DNA of 64,000 nucleotides from Sulfitobacter sp. THAF37 (GTDB lineage: Bacteria; Pseudomonadota; Alphaproteobacteria; Rhodobacterales; Rhodobacteraceae): positions 124,001 to 188,000 of the forward strand of contig NZ_CP045372.1 in the NCBI RefSeq assembly GCF_009363555.1, written 5' to 3'. The translations under genes and the position numbers were made by a program. Positions 9,705-19,911 of the stretch are shown piece by piece. The notes under the pieces were generated by a model. That model had not been told where the DNA came from. It saw only the letters and a program-made list of their open reading frames with translations, and ran no database searches. The first letter of the stretch is position 1; each line of letters starts with the position of its first letter.

Positions 9705-10163
9705 TCAGACCCCCTGCAATTTGGCTGCGGCGGTTTTGACAGCGGCACGGATGCGCGGATAGGTCCCGCACCGGCAGAGGTTCCCGCTCATCGCGGCGTC
9801 GATCTGGGCGTCCGTCGGTTCGGGGTTCAGATCAAGCAAGGACGCCGCCTGCATGATCTGACCCGACTGGCAATAACCGCACTGGGCGACCTGATGTTCA
9901 ACCCAGGCCGCCTGCACCGCATGCAGCGCCACCGGCGTGCCCAACCCTTCGATCGTCGTCACTTCGCCGTCGACTTCACCGGCAAGCAACTGGCAGGACC
10001 TGACGGCAACCCCGTCGACGTGAACGGTGCAGGCCCCGCACTGCGCGATCCCGCAGCCGTATTTCGGTCCGGTTATTCCCAGCTCATCGCGCAGCACCCA
10101 CAAAAGCGGCATGTCCTCTTCGACATCCACCTCGTGGTCCGCCCCGTTGACGCGCAGCCGCAT
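9705..10163 (-). CDS. Molybdenum hydroxylase small subunit, two [2Fe-2S] clusters (isoquinoline 1-oxidoreductase alpha type)
   Basis: A 152-residue electron-transfer subunit. The plant-ferredoxin-type cluster ligands lie in [16 protein letters not shown] with a further Cys in VRSC. The second cluster is bound by [10 protein letters not shown] and [12 protein letters not shown]. The start at 10163 (MRLRVNG) follows an AGGAG ribosome site. It is the first gene of a three-gene operon with the Mo subunit and the diheme cytochrome. It has no signal peptide, so it would be co-exported with its Tat-targeted partner. There is no FAD subunit in the operon, as is usual for the periplasmic isoquinoline-oxidoreductase type. 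Confidence 0.9.
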   Translation of the reverse strand: MRLRVNGADHEVDVEEDMPLLWVLRDELGITGPKYGCGIAQCGACTVHVDGVAVRSCQLLAGEVDGEVTTIEGLGTPVALHAVQAAWVEHQVAQCGYCQSGQIMQAASLLDLNPEPTDAQIDAAMSGNLCRCGTYPRIRAAVKTAAAKLQGV

Positions 10164-10356
10164 GATCTGTCTCCTGCTGATCCTCTGCACCCAGCTTAAC
10201 GCCTGATACGGGCAGGTAAAGGACATGAAATCCGCGCGCCGGATGACGGCACGGCAGTTCCCCAGCTTTGAGGCACTCGTTTTCCATGTCGTCGCGCCGC
10301 CCGATCCGACATCCGCGCAGCGAAACAGAAATGATCAGCGACAAAGAAGGTCGGCG

Positions 10357-10376
10357 CGTGCCGGACGTCCGGCACG
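10357..10376. promoter_or_regulatory. 20-bp perfect palindrome, candidate operator
   Basis: CGTGCCGGAC followed directly by GTCCGGCACG reads identically on both strands with no spacer. It lies about 195 bases upstream of the first gene of the Mo-hydroxylase operon in otherwise empty DNA. The two-fold symmetry without a loop fits a protein-binding site better than an RNA hairpin. No regulator gene adjoins it, so the link to the operon is inference. Confidence 0.35.
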
Positions 10377-10447
10377 GCGGCAGCGCGGGCGTGACGGCGC
10401 GGAAGGCGGCCCGCCTGTTCGCAGTTCCTGGTCAACACACCCTGGCC

Positions 10448-10493
10448 AAAAAGAAAGAACCGGCCAGTCCCCGCGAAAACGGGTACCGGCCGG
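10448..10493 (-). terminator. Rho-independent terminator of the formaldehyde dehydrogenase gene
   Basis: On the minus strand a hairpin with outer stem CCGGCC/GGCCGG and inner stem CCCG/CGGG is followed by TTCTTTCTTTTT. It lies 58 bases past the dehydrogenase stop codon, in the right orientation. The inner stem is offset by small bulges and the T tract is interrupted by C, so it may be of medium strength. Confidence 0.5.
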
Positions 10494-10551
10494 CCTGAGG
10501 TCAAACGTCTTTGAGGGGCCAGTGCGGTGACACCCTGCCGGTGTCAGTCCC

Positions 10552-11682
<1,131 letters not shown>

Positions 11683-11781
11683 GCGGTATCCTCCGGTGTT
11701 GAATTTGTCGCAAAAGGCCCGTCCCGCACCGCGATGTCAAGCGGCAGGCAACGCAGGCGGGGAATTTAGATGCGCCGGGGT

Positions 11782-12234
11782 TCAGCCACCCAGCGGCGCG
11801 TTCGCCTTGATCCGCCGCAACACCACGTTTGTCTGGGCCGAATTGACGGCGGGTTGCAGGAACAGGAATTCCTCAAGAAAGCCGTTATAGGCGTCGATGT
11901 CCCGGCACAGGACCCGCAGGTGGTAATCCGCCTGCCCCGTGGTCGCGTAACACTCCGTCACCTCTTCGCGCAGCTGGACCGCCGCGATGAAGCGCGCCAG
12001 CGCCTCGGTGTCGTGCCGGGTCAGATGCACATGCACGATCGCCTCGAACCGCAGCCCCATGCGCGCCGGGTTCACCAGCGCGCCGTAGCGTTCGATCACC
12101 CCGGCATCCTCAAGCGTCTTGACCCGACGCCAGCACGCGGAGGTGGAAATGTTCAACTTTTCCGCCAGCTGAGCGTTTGACTGGCGGGAATCCTGCTGCA
12201 ACTGGTGAAGGAGCTTGCGGTCGATGTCATCCAT
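11782..12234 (-). CDS. Lrp/AsnC family transcriptional regulator
   Basis: A 150-residue regulator. Residues 1-60 form the winged helix-turn-helix (DDIDRKLLHQLQQDSRQSNA, then LAEKLNISTSACWRRVKTLE). The C-terminal half is the RAM ligand-binding domain (VTECYATTGQADYHLRV). It is transcribed away from the indolepyruvate oxidoreductase gene with 131 bases between the starts. That arrangement is common for Lrp proteins controlling an adjacent amino-acid catabolic gene, so it probably senses an amino acid and controls that enzyme and itself. Confidence 0.9.
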   Translation of the reverse strand: MDDIDRKLLHQLQQDSRQSNAQLAEKLNISTSACWRRVKTLEDAGVIERYGALVNPARMGLRFEAIVHVHLTRHDTEALARFIAAVQLREEVTECYATTGQADYHLRVLCRDIDAYNGFLEEFLFLQPAVNSAQTNVVLRRIKANAPLGG

Positions 12235-12365
12235 GAGCTTTTGAACAACCTTTTCGTAAATCAGCCATTTTCCGGAAATCGAATCCAGAATTCCGGCAAT
12301 TCACCGCGAAGATAGACAGGAAAAACCCCGAAGACCATGCTAACCTGACCTTTCAGGAGGATACC
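12235..12365. promoter_or_regulatory. Divergent promoter/operator region between lrp-type regulator and indolepyruvate oxidoreductase
   Basis: The interval is clearly more AT-rich than its surroundings. It contains the palindrome TTTCCGGAAA at 12269-12278. A second half-site, TTCCGG at 12291-12296, forms an inverted repeat with CCGGAA at 12272-12277 across 13 bases. Such spaced AT-flanked repeats fit a multi-site Lrp binding region. The right end carries an AGGAGG ribosome site for the oxidoreductase gene. Confidence 0.4.
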
Positions 12366-15300
12366 ATGACCAAGCAGGACCAGACGTTTCCCACCTACAA
12401 GCTGGACGACCGCTACGCGCTGCCGCGCGGGCGTGTCTTCATGACAGGCACGCAGGCGCTGGTGCGCATCATGCTGGACCAGGCGCGGCGCGATCGGGCC
12501 GCGGGGCTGAACACCGCCGGATTCGTCTCAGGCTACCGCGGCTCCCCGCTTGGGGGGCTGGATCAGGAGATGTGGCGCAACAAGCCGCGCCTTGACGAGG
12601 GCCGCATCAGGTTTCTGCCCGCCGTGAACGAAGACCTTGGCGCGACCGCCGTTCTGGGGGCGCAGCAGGCCCACCTGGACCCCCATGCCGAGGTCGAAGG
12701 CGTCTTTTCCATGTGGTACGGCAAGGGACCGGGCGTGGATCGGTCGGGCGACGCGCTGAAACACGGCAACGCCTATGGGTCCGCGCCCAAGGGCGGTGTG
12801 CTGGTGGTCGCGGGTGACGATCATGGCTGTGTGTCTTCCTCCATGCCCCACCAGTCCGACGTCGCATTCATGTCGTGGTTCATGCCGACGCTCAATCCCG
12901 CCAGCGTCGCCGAATATCAGACCTTTGGCGAATACGGCTTTGCCCTGTCGCGGTTCAGCGGCACCTGGGTCGGGTTCAAGGCGATCTCCGAAGCGGTGGA
13001 ATCGGGCGCGTCGATTGATCTGGCCCACGACCGGGACTTCGTACAGCCCGATTATACCGCCCCGCAGGGCGGGCTGCATGTGCGGCTTGGCGACCTGCCC
13101 TCGCCGCTGATCGAGACCCGGCTGCATGACAAGCTGCAAGCCGTCGAAGCCTTTGTCGAGGCCAACCCCATCGACCGGCGCATCTACGACCTGCCCGATG
13201 CGCCCTTCGGGATCGTGACCACCGGCAAGGGGCATCTCGACCTGATGGAGGCACTGCGCCTGCTGGGCCTGACCGAGGACCGCTGCCGCGCGCTTGGCAT
13301 CGACATCTACAAGGTCGGCATGGTCTGGCCGCTGGCCCGCCGCGACGCGCTGGCCTTTGTCCGTTCCAAGCGCGAGGTGCTGGTGATCGAGGAAAAGCGC
13401 GGCATCATCGAAAGCCAGTTCAAGGAAGCGTTCTACGACTGGCCGGGGTCCAAGCCCAAGCGCATGGTCGGCAAGCACGACGAGAACCTGGAAGAACTGG
13501 TGCCCTGGACGGGCGAGCTGTCGCCGCTGAAACTGGTGCCGATCCTGGCCGCGCGGCTGCACGCGTTCTTTCCCGACGAAGGCTTGCAGGACAAGGCCCA
13601 CGCGCTGACCGACACGCCGCCTACCCTGCTCAACGTGCCGGGGGCCACCCGCACGCCCTACTTCTGCTCGGGATGCCCGCACAACACCTCGACCAAACTG
13701 CCCGAAGGCTCCACCGCCAATTCCGGCATCGGCTGCCACGTCATGGCGTTCTGGATGGACCGCGACACCGCCGGTTTCGCCCAGATGGGCGGCGAAGGTG
13801 TGCCGTGGATCGCCACCTCGATGTTCAACGGCGGCAAGCATGTGTTCCAGAACCTCGGTGAGGGAACCTGGTATCACTCCGGTTCGCTGGCGATCCGGCA
13901 GGCCGTCGCCGCCAAGACGAACATCACCTACAAGGTGCTCTACAACGACGCCGTCGCCATGACCGGCGGACAGCCCGTAGACGGCCCCGTCTCGGTCAAC
14001 GCCATCGCCCAATCGGCCCGTGCCGAAGGCGTTGACCGCATCGCGGTCGTCTCGGACATGCCGGAAAAATTCATCCGCTCGGACTTCCCAAGCGGGACCA
14101 GCTTCGACCACCGCCGCGACCTCGACACGGTACAGCGCGAACTGCGCGAGATTCCGGGCGTCACGGTCCTGATCTACGAACAGATGTGCGCGACCGAGAA
14201 ACGCCGCAAGCGCAAGCGCGGCACGCTGGAGGACCCGCCGAAGTTCGTGATGATCAACGATCTGGTCTGCGAAGGCTGCAACGATTGTTCACTGGAATCC
14301 AACTGCCTGAGCGTGGAGCCGAAAAAGACCGAATTCGGGACCAAGCGCCAGATCAATCTCAGTACCTGCAACAAGGATTACTCGTGCCTCAATGGCTTCT
14401 GCCCGTCCTTCGTGACGATCGAGGGCGCCACCCGCCGCCGCAAATCCGGCGCCGGTTTCGACGTGGCAGAAATGGCCGCCGCCCTGCCCGCCCCCGACCT
14501 GCCCCGGCTCGACGCGCCTTATGACCTTCTGGTCACCGGCGTCGGCGGCACGGGTGTCGTGACCGTGGGCGCGTTGATCTCGATGGCCGCGCATCTGGAG
14601 GGCAAAGGCGCCTCCGTACTCGACTTCACCGGCTTTGCGCAGAAGTTCGGCACGGTGCTGGGCTATGTGCGCCTCGCCAACCGGCCCGACGATGTGCATC
14701 AGGTCCGGATCGAGCAAGGAAGCGCCGACGCCGTCATCGGCTGCGACATGGTGGTCAGTTCGGCGCCCAAGGCGTCGGCCCACTACCGCAAGGGCACGCG
14801 GATCGTGCTGAACCGCGCGGAAATGCCCACCGGCGACCTGGTGCTGAACCGCGATGCGCATCTGGCGATGGACACCCGCGAGGCGGTGATCGCCGATGTG
14901 GTGGGCGCGGACAACCTCGCCGCCTTCGACGCCAACGCGATGGCCGAACGGCTGATGGGCGACGCGGTCTTTGCCAATGTGATGATGCTGGGCTTTGCCT
15001 GGCAAAAAGGGCTGGTGCCGGTCTCGCTCCCCGCGCTTCATCAGGCGATCGAGCTGAACGGCGTGGCCCCCGACCGCAACAAGGATGCCTTTGCCTATGG
15101 CCGTGTCATGGCGGCGGCCCCGGATAAGCTGGAACTGCCGCGTGCGGCAGAACCGGATGACACGGTTCAGGGCCTGATCGACCGGCGCATGTCCTTCCTG
15201 ACCGACTACCAGAACGCAGGCTACGCCCGGCGCTATGCCGACACGCTGGCCCGCTTTGCCGAAGCCGGGGCCAGCGACGACATGCAGCGCGCGGCGGCGA

Positions 15301-15764
15301 AATCGCTGTTCAAGCTGATGGCCTACAAGGACGAATACGAGGTCGCCCGCCTGCACAGCCAGACCGGCTTTGCCGACCGCATCGCCGAGGAATTCGAAGG
15401 CGACTACAAGGTCAAATACCACCTTGCCCCGCCGATGTGGCCCACCGGCCATGACACCCGCGACCGCCCGTTCAAGAAAACCTTCGGGCCCTGGATGGGC
15501 GCGGCCTTTGGCGTTCTGGCGCGCCTGAAGGGCCTGCGCGGCAGCTGGGCGGATGTGTTTTCCTACGGGGCCGACAGGCGGATGGAGGTGGCGCTGATCG
15601 GCTGGTACGAGGACCTGCTGCACCGGGTGGCCCGCAGTGCGCTGCCCGAAGAGGACAAGCTCGCCCTGCTCGCCGCGCCGATGGACATCCGGGGCTATGG
15701 CCCGGTGAAGGAAAAGGCGGCTGAAAAGGTCCGCGCCGAGGTTGAGGCAGGTCTGGCGGCGTAG
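12366..15764 (+). CDS. Indolepyruvate:ferredoxin oxidoreductase, single-chain form
   Basis: A 1132-residue cytoplasmic TPP- and iron-sulfur-dependent enzyme that decarboxylates aryl-pyruvates (from Trp, Phe, Tyr) to aryl-acetyl-CoA, passing electrons to ferredoxin. The N-terminal two-thirds is the TPP-binding alpha-like part, with a CSGCPHN cysteine motif near residue 433. A ferredoxin-like cluster follows near 634-648 (CEGCNDCSLESNC). The C-terminal part from about residue 718 is the gamma domain (VTGVGGTGVVTVGALIS). A strong AGGAGG site precedes the ATG. Archaeal enzymes are split into IorA and IorB; this fused form is typical of aerobic proteobacteria. The divergent Lrp gene is its likely regulator. 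Confidence 0.93.
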   Translation: MTKQDQTFPTYKLDDRYALPRGRVFMTGTQALVRIMLDQARRDRAAGLNTAGFVSGYRGSPLGGLDQEMWRNKPRLDEGRIRFLPAVNEDLGATAVLGAQQAHLDPHAEVEGVFSMWYGKGPGVDRSGDALKHGNAYGSAPKGGVLVVAGDDHGCVSSSMPHQSDVAFMSWFMPTLNPASVAEYQTFGEYGFALSRFSGTWVGFKAISEAVESGASIDLAHDRDFVQPDYTAPQGGLHVRLGDLPSPLIETRLHDKLQAVEAFVEANPIDRRIYDLPDAPFGIVTTGKGHLDLMEALRLLGLTEDRCRALGIDIYKVGMVWPLARRDALAFVRSKREVLVIEEKRGIIESQFKEAFYDWPGSKPKRMVGKHDENLEELVPWTGELSPLKLVPILAARLHAFFPDEGLQDKAHALTDTPPTLLNVPGATRTPYFCSGCPHNTSTKLPEGSTANSGIGCHVMAFWMDRDTAGFAQMGGEGVPWIATSMFNGGKHVFQNLGEGTWYHSGSLAIRQAVAAKTNITYKVLYNDAVAMTGGQPVDGPVSVNAIAQSARAEGVDRIAVVSDMPEKFIRSDFPSGTSFDHRRDLDTVQRELREIPGVTVLIYEQMCATEKRRKRKRGTLEDPPKFVMINDLVCEGCNDCSLESNCLSVEPKKTEFGTKRQINLSTCNKDYSCLNGFCPSFVTIEGATRRRKSGAGFDVAEMAAALPAPDLPRLDAPYDLLVTGVGGTGVVTVGALISMAAHLEGKGASVLDFTGFAQKFGTVLGYVRLANRPDDVHQVRIEQGSADAVIGCDMVVSSAPKASAHYRKGTRIVLNRAEMPTGDLVLNRDAHLAMDTREAVIADVVGADNLAAFDANAMAERLMGDAVFANVMMLGFAWQKGLVPVSLPALHQAIELNGVAPDRNKDAFAYGRVMAAAPDKLELPRAAEPDDTVQGLIDRRMSFLTDYQNAGYARRYADTLARFAEAGASDDMQRAAAKSLFKLMAYKDEYEVARLHSQTGFADRIAEEFEGDYKVKYHLAPPMWPTGHDTRDRPFKKTFGPWMGAAFGVLARLKGLRGSWADVFSYGADRRMEVALIGWYEDLLHRVARSALPEEDKLALLAAPMDIRGYGPVKEKAAEKVRAEVEAGLAA

Positions 15765-15806
15765 GTTCCTACAGCGCAAACGCCGCTGCGTGTGCCAGCA
15801 GGGCGA

Positions 15807-16280
15807 TCAGACGTTCACCAGCCGCACGGTGCCCACCGCCACCTCCGCATGAAACACCCGGCCGATGCCCAGCACGCCGATCCGGCGCAGCCGCGCGGGA
15901 TCGAACCTGGCGTCGGTGCGGTGCGGCTCGAACCCGGAGAACGGAAACGTCAGTGTCCGCCAGTCGGGCTCAGCGACGAAGGCGCTGCGAAAGGACTGCC
16001 AGGGCCGGGTCAGGTCCTCTGTCCGCAGGCGCAGGTCATAAGCTCCGCCATTGCCCCGCACCTCCAATGCGATGGCGTTCCAGCCACTGGCGTCGAAACC
16101 ACCGCCGTCCGGCTGAAGATCAAAGGCCATCTGCACGAAACCGCCGTCATTCTCCAGCGATACGTCGCCGGTCAGCCGCATGGCGTCGCGCCCCGCCACA
16201 GGCTCGCGCCGCGCGTGGCCGGTGGACACACCGCCCATCACGGTATCCGCGACGAATTCCCAGTCGGGGTTCAGCTGCAT
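15807..16280 (-). CDS. CIA30-domain protein
   Basis: A 157-residue protein matching the CIA30 (complex I intermediate-associated protein 30) beta-sandwich domain. The family hallmark DTVMGGVSTG is at residues 12-21, with further conserved features FVQMAFDL and a Trp/Phe-rich core. It starts three bases after the xylB stop, so it is the last gene of the sugar operon. Bacterial CIA30 proteins often sit in carbohydrate or redox loci and their biochemical role is unclear. A carbohydrate-binding function is a reasonable guess from the fold and context. It has no signal peptide. Confidence 0.75.
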   Translation of the reverse strand: MQLNPDWEFVADTVMGGVSTGHARREPVAGRDAMRLTGDVSLENDGGFVQMAFDLQPDGGGFDASGWNAIALEVRGNGGAYDLRLRTEDLTRPWQSFRSAFVAEPDWRTLTFPFSGFEPHRTDARFDPARLRRIGVLGIGRVFHAEVAVGTVRLVNV

Positions 16281-16283
16281 CGC

Positions 16284-17720
16284 TCAGGCCAGGCCGCGCA
16301 GCAGTTCATACGCGGCGCGATACCGTTCGTGCCCGTCGGCCAGAGCCGCGCCCAGGTCCGCGTCCGGTGCGACCGTCCGGTCGATCGGCGGCTTGGTCGC
16401 ACTCTCGGCGCCGGTCCCGGTCGCCGCCATCTGACCCAGCCGGGCCGCCCCCAGCGCCGCGCCGAAATCGCCCGCCCGTGGCACCTCCAGCGGAAAGCCC
16501 AGCGTGCTGGCCAGCATCGACAGCCAGTGGTCCGACCGCGCCCCGCCGCCCATCGCCAGCGCGCTTTCGATCCGCGTGCCGGTGGCGGCCAGCGCACGGT
16601 TGCAATCGGCAAAGGCATAGCTGACGCCCTGCAGCACCGCCCGCGCCGCCGCCCGGGCATCGGTCGCATGATCCAGGTGCAGGAACTGGCCACGGATCGC
16701 CGCATCGTTATGCGGCGTCCGCTCTCCGCCGAGGTAGGGCAGGAACAGGGTCCGGCCCGGCGGTTCGACCCGCCCCAGATCGCGCGTCAGATCGGCCGCC
16801 GATTGACCGGTCAGCCGCGACAGCCACTCCAACGCGTCGGTGGCCGCCAGGATCACGCCCATCTGGTGCCAGGTGTCCGGCACGGCATGGCAAAAGCTGT
16901 GCACCGCAGTTTCAGGGTCAGGCCGGTAGCCGTTCGTGGCGGCAAAGAGCACCCCCGACGTGCCCAGCGACAGGAACGCGGTGCCGTCCTGCACCACCCC
17001 GGCCCCGATGGCCGTCGCCGCATTGTCGCCCGCGCCCCCCGCGACCACGGCCCGCGGCAGGCCCAGCAGTGTCGCGAGGTCCGCGCGCAAACGCCCCGAG
17101 GGCGCGGCGCCTTCGACCAGTGCCGGCATCTGGTCACGGCTCAGGTTGCAATCGGCCAGCAGTTCGTCCGACCAGTCCCGCGCGCCGGTATTCAGCCAGG
17201 CGGTCCCGGCGGCATCGGACATGTCCGACACATGTTCACCCGTCAGGAACAGACGCAGGTAGTCCTTGGGCAGCAGCACCTTCGCTATCCTGTCAAACAC
17301 CTCGGGCTCGTTTTCCCGGACCCAAGCGACCTTGGGCGCGGTAAAGCCGGGAAAGACGATGTTGCCGGTGATGTCGCGGAACCGGGCCTTGGCGTCCATC
17401 GCGGCGGCCTGCGCATGGCTGCGGGTGTCGTTCCACAACATGCAGGGCCGCAGCGGCGCGTCGTCGCCGCCGATCAGCGTGGCCCCGTGCATATGCCCCG
17501 ACAGGCCGATCCCGGTGACACCGGAACAATCGTGCGTTGCCGCCAGCGCCCCCAGCGCCTTGACCGCCGCGTCGCACCAGCTTTGCGGGTCCTGCTCTGA
17601 CCAGCCGTCCGCGGGGCGCTGCACGCTCAGCGCGACCGCCTGCTCCGCCAGCACCTCATGCGCGTCGTCAATCAGGATCGCCTTCAGCGAGGAGGTGCCA
17701 AGGTCCAGACCTATGTACAT
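16284..17720 (-). CDS. xylB: Xylulokinase
   Basis: A 478-residue FGGY-family kinase that phosphorylates D-xylulose to xylulose-5-phosphate, close in length to E. coli XylB (484). The N-terminal phosphate-1 motif is YIGLDLGTSSLKAILID, the substrate-site segment is GLSGHMHG, and the catalytic aspartate is in GAGDNAATAIGAG. The ATG at 17720 overlaps the stop of the upstream ATPase gene by one base (TGATG). The frame continues upstream but that part overlaps xylG and lacks kinase features. It sits fourth in a five-gene operon after the sugar ABC transporter. No xylose isomerase gene is in the window. Confidence 0.9.
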   Translation of the reverse strand: MYIGLDLGTSSLKAILIDDAHEVLAEQAVALSVQRPADGWSEQDPQSWCDAAVKALGALAATHDCSGVTGIGLSGHMHGATLIGGDDAPLRPCMLWNDTRSHAQAAAMDAKARFRDITGNIVFPGFTAPKVAWVRENEPEVFDRIAKVLLPKDYLRLFLTGEHVSDMSDAAGTAWLNTGARDWSDELLADCNLSRDQMPALVEGAAPSGRLRADLATLLGLPRAVVAGGAGDNAATAIGAGVVQDGTAFLSLGTSGVLFAATNGYRPDPETAVHSFCHAVPDTWHQMGVILAATDALEWLSRLTGQSAADLTRDLGRVEPPGRTLFLPYLGGERTPHNDAAIRGQFLHLDHATDARAAARAVLQGVSYAFADCNRALAATGTRIESALAMGGGARSDHWLSMLASTLGFPLEVPRAGDFGAALGAARLGQMAATGTGAESATKPPIDRTVAPDADLGAALADGHERYRAAYELLRGLA

Positions 17721-18469
17721 CAGGCCGCCTCCCTCGGGTTCTTGCCCAGTATGATCATCGACAGGATGTCGTCCTCCGTCACGTCCTCCACCCGTTCCGT
17801 GCCGACCATCTGACCGTTCTTCATCACGGCCACGCGGTCGCACAGATCCATCATCTCGCGGGTATCGTGGCTGATCAGGAAGATGCCCAGACCCTGTTTC
17901 TTGAGCTCCTGAATCAGATCGGCCACCATCGCGGTCTCATGCACCCCCAGCGCCGCCGTGGGTTCGTCCATGATCAGGATCTTCGCGTTGAAATAGACCG
18001 CACGGGCAATCGCGACCGACTGGCGCTGCCCGCCGGACAGGGCCGACACCGGCTCTTTCAGCTTTTTGAAATTGGGGTTGAGCCGCGCCATGATCCTGCG
18101 CGTCTCCGCCTCCATCCGGTCGTCATCGACAAAGCCCAGAGGGGTGGTCAACTCACGCCCCAGAAACAGATTGCTCGCCGCATCGAGATTGTCGGCCAGC
18201 GCCAGCGTCTGGTAGATCGTCTCGATGTTGTAGTCGCGGGCATCGCGGGGCGACTGGATCGTGGCACGTTCACCCTCGATCCAGATCTCGCCCGAATCCA
18301 TCCGGTAGGCGCCCGACAGCATCTTGATCAGCGTCGACTTTCCGGCCCCGTTATGGCCCAACAGGCCCACGACCTCACCCGCGTTGAGCGTGATGCTGAC
18401 GTTGTCGACCGCCTGCACCCCGCCAAAGGCGATGGAGACGTTCTTCATTTCGACCAAAGGCGATGTCAT
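17720..18469 (-). CDS. xylG: Sugar ABC transporter ATP-binding protein (XylG type, single domain)
   Basis: A 249-residue ATPase that powers sugar import. Walker A is GHNGAGKST near residue 38, the signature is [15 protein letters not shown] near 143, and Walker B is [13 protein letters not shown]. coli XylG has two fused ATPase domains (about 510 residues). The alphaproteobacterial form, as here, has one and must work as a homodimer. It begins directly after the xylH stop and overlaps xylB by one base. Confidence 0.88.
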   Translation of the reverse strand: MTSPLVEMKNVSIAFGGVQAVDNVSITLNAGEVVGLLGHNGAGKSTLIKMLSGAYRMDSGEIWIEGERATIQSPRDARDYNIETIYQTLALADNLDAASNLFLGRELTTPLGFVDDDRMEAETRRIMARLNPNFKKLKEPVSALSGGQRQSVAIARAVYFNAKILIMDEPTAALGVHETAMVADLIQELKKQGLGIFLISHDTREMMDLCDRVAVMKNGQMVGTERVEDVTEDDILSMIILGKNPREAA

Positions 18470-19771
18470 CTACTTGGCCCCCATACGTTTTCTATACAGA
18501 ATGTCGATAAAGACCGCAAAGACCAGCACCGCCCCCACCACGATGTTCTGCAGCGGCGCATCGACGCCGACCATCGCCATACCCGATTGCAGCGATTGCA
18601 TGATCAGCGCACCCAGTATCGCGCCATAGATCGTGCCGATGCCCCCCGACAGCGCGGTGCCGCCAATGACAGCCGCCGCGATCACCCGCAGTTCGTCCAG
18701 AGTGCCGAGATCGTTGGAATGGTTCGCCAGCCGGGCCGAGGCGACGATGGCGGAAATCGCGCAAAGCGCGCCGATCAGGGCAAAGATCTTGACCGTCAGC
18801 AGCCGCGTGTTGATGCCCGACAGCTCCGCCGCGTCGGGGTTGCCGCCGGTGGCAAAGATGTAGCGCCCCAGCCGCGTCCGCCGCGCGATCACCGTCATCA
18901 CGATGGCAATCGCCAGCAGCAGCAGGACGGAAATCGGCAGACCGTAGACGGCCGTGCACCCTTCCGCCTCTGCGCAGCCGTACTTGGCGGGGTTGCGGGC
19001 CACCACCCGCTCGGGCACCTCGTAGGCGGTCAGGATTGCGATGAACCCGCCGATGGCCAGCGCGGCGATCACCGCCAGCGCGACTTCGGCCCAGAGCGGC
19101 TTGACCGGAAAGTCATGCGCCACCTTGACCCGCCGCGCGTTGAATATCAGCGCAACCGTGGCCAGGATTGCCACGATACCGATGCCCCAGCTCAACGGGC
19201 CGCCCAGGGTGCCGTTGATGCCGCCGAAAACCATGAACGTCTGGTCCAGCGGACCGATGGTCTGACCCGCGGTCATGTACCAGCCGACGTTGCGCCAGAC
19301 CAGGAAACCGCCCAGCGTGACGATAAAGGCGGGAATGGCCAGGTAGCCGACCATCCAGCCGTTGAAGGCCCCGATCACGGCGCCCAGCACGATCCCCCCC
19401 GCAATGGCGATCCAGGGAATGGCCCAATGCCCTATCTCAAGGCCCAGTCCCGGCAGCCACCGCACCTGCAGCATCGCCATCAGCGCCGAACAGGCCGCCA
19501 GCACCGCGCCCACCGACAGGTCGATGTGCCGGGTGACGATGACAAAGACCATCCCGGTCGCCATGATAGCGACCGAAGCGGTCTGGATCGTCAGGTTGAA
19601 AATGTTGCGCGGCGTCAGGAACCGGCCATCGGTCAGGATGTTGAAGACCAGCGCAACCAGCACGAAGGCACCGATCATCCCCAAGAGCCGGGTGTCGATC
19701 TCAAGCTGGTTGAGGAAACTGCGCTTCGGCGCCTTCTGGCTTGGCCGCGTATCTGTGGTGGTGTCGGTCAT
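18470..19771 (-). CDS. xylH: Sugar ABC transporter permease (XylH type)
   Basis: A 433-residue inner-membrane permease of the ribose/xylose (BPD_transp_2) class, with about ten hydrophobic segments starting near residue 32. The conserved cytoplasmic coupling segment NTRLLTVKIFALIGALCA and the glycine-rich GGTALSGGIGTIYGA are present. A large loop around residues 255-290 contains the sequence EVPERVVARNP, as in other XylH proteins. It follows xylF after a 140-base gap that contains a strong stem-loop and directly abuts xylG. Confidence 0.88.
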   Translation of the reverse strand: MTDTTTDTRPSQKAPKRSFLNQLEIDTRLLGMIGAFVLVALVFNILTDGRFLTPRNIFNLTIQTASVAIMATGMVFVIVTRHIDLSVGAVLAACSALMAMLQVRWLPGLGLEIGHWAIPWIAIAGGIVLGAVIGAFNGWMVGYLAIPAFIVTLGGFLVWRNVGWYMTAGQTIGPLDQTFMVFGGINGTLGGPLSWGIGIVAILATVALIFNARRVKVAHDFPVKPLWAEVALAVIAALAIGGFIAILTAYEVPERVVARNPAKYGCAEAEGCTAVYGLPISVLLLLAIAIVMTVIARRTRLGRYIFATGGNPDAAELSGINTRLLTVKIFALIGALCAISAIVASARLANHSNDLGTLDELRVIAAAVIGGTALSGGIGTIYGAILGALIMQSLQSGMAMVGVDAPLQNIVVGAVLVFAVFIDILYRKRMGAK

Positions 19772-19875
19772 GTATCAGCCCCTCGCATGTGGCTCGGGCG
19801 GCCCCGGGGGGACGGCGTGGCGCTCTGCGGTTGATGGGAATTGGCGTCAGCCCGCACGGCGCGCGGGCGGCGGCG

Positions 19876-19903
19876 AGAGGGGGCGACTGGCGCCGCCCCC
19901 TCT
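19876..19903 (-). other. Stem-loop in the xylF-xylH intergenic region
   Basis: AGAGGGGGCG and CGCCCCCTCT form a perfect 10-bp stem with an eight-base loop, nine bases after the xylF stop codon on the coding strand. There is no T tract, so it is unlikely to terminate fully. Stem-loops in this position after a binding-protein gene are known to protect the 3' end of the upstream message and allow more binding protein than permease. That role here is inferred. Confidence 0.6.
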
Positions 19904-19911
19904 GTGCACGA

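Larger units (their letters stand above)
10164..10551. other. Gene-free stretch between the Mo-hydroxylase operon and formaldehyde dehydrogenase
   Basis: No convincing gene in 388 bases. Short open frames exist on both strands but lack ribosome sites and have the arginine-rich composition of chance frames in GC-rich DNA. The stretch should hold the promoter of the Mo-hydroxylase operon on its left side and the terminator of the dehydrogenase gene on its right. Both a perfect palindrome and a terminator hairpin are listed separately. Confidence 0.6.

Noticed and set aside
10225..10530. 101-codon plus-strand frame
   Set aside because: Arg/Gly/Pro-rich chance frame spanning the palindrome and the terminator of the dehydrogenase gene.
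17867..19834. Long plus-strand open frame of about 655 codons
   Set aside because: Antisense to xylG and xylH; composition is His/Arg/Asp-rich and there is no ribosome site or family match.
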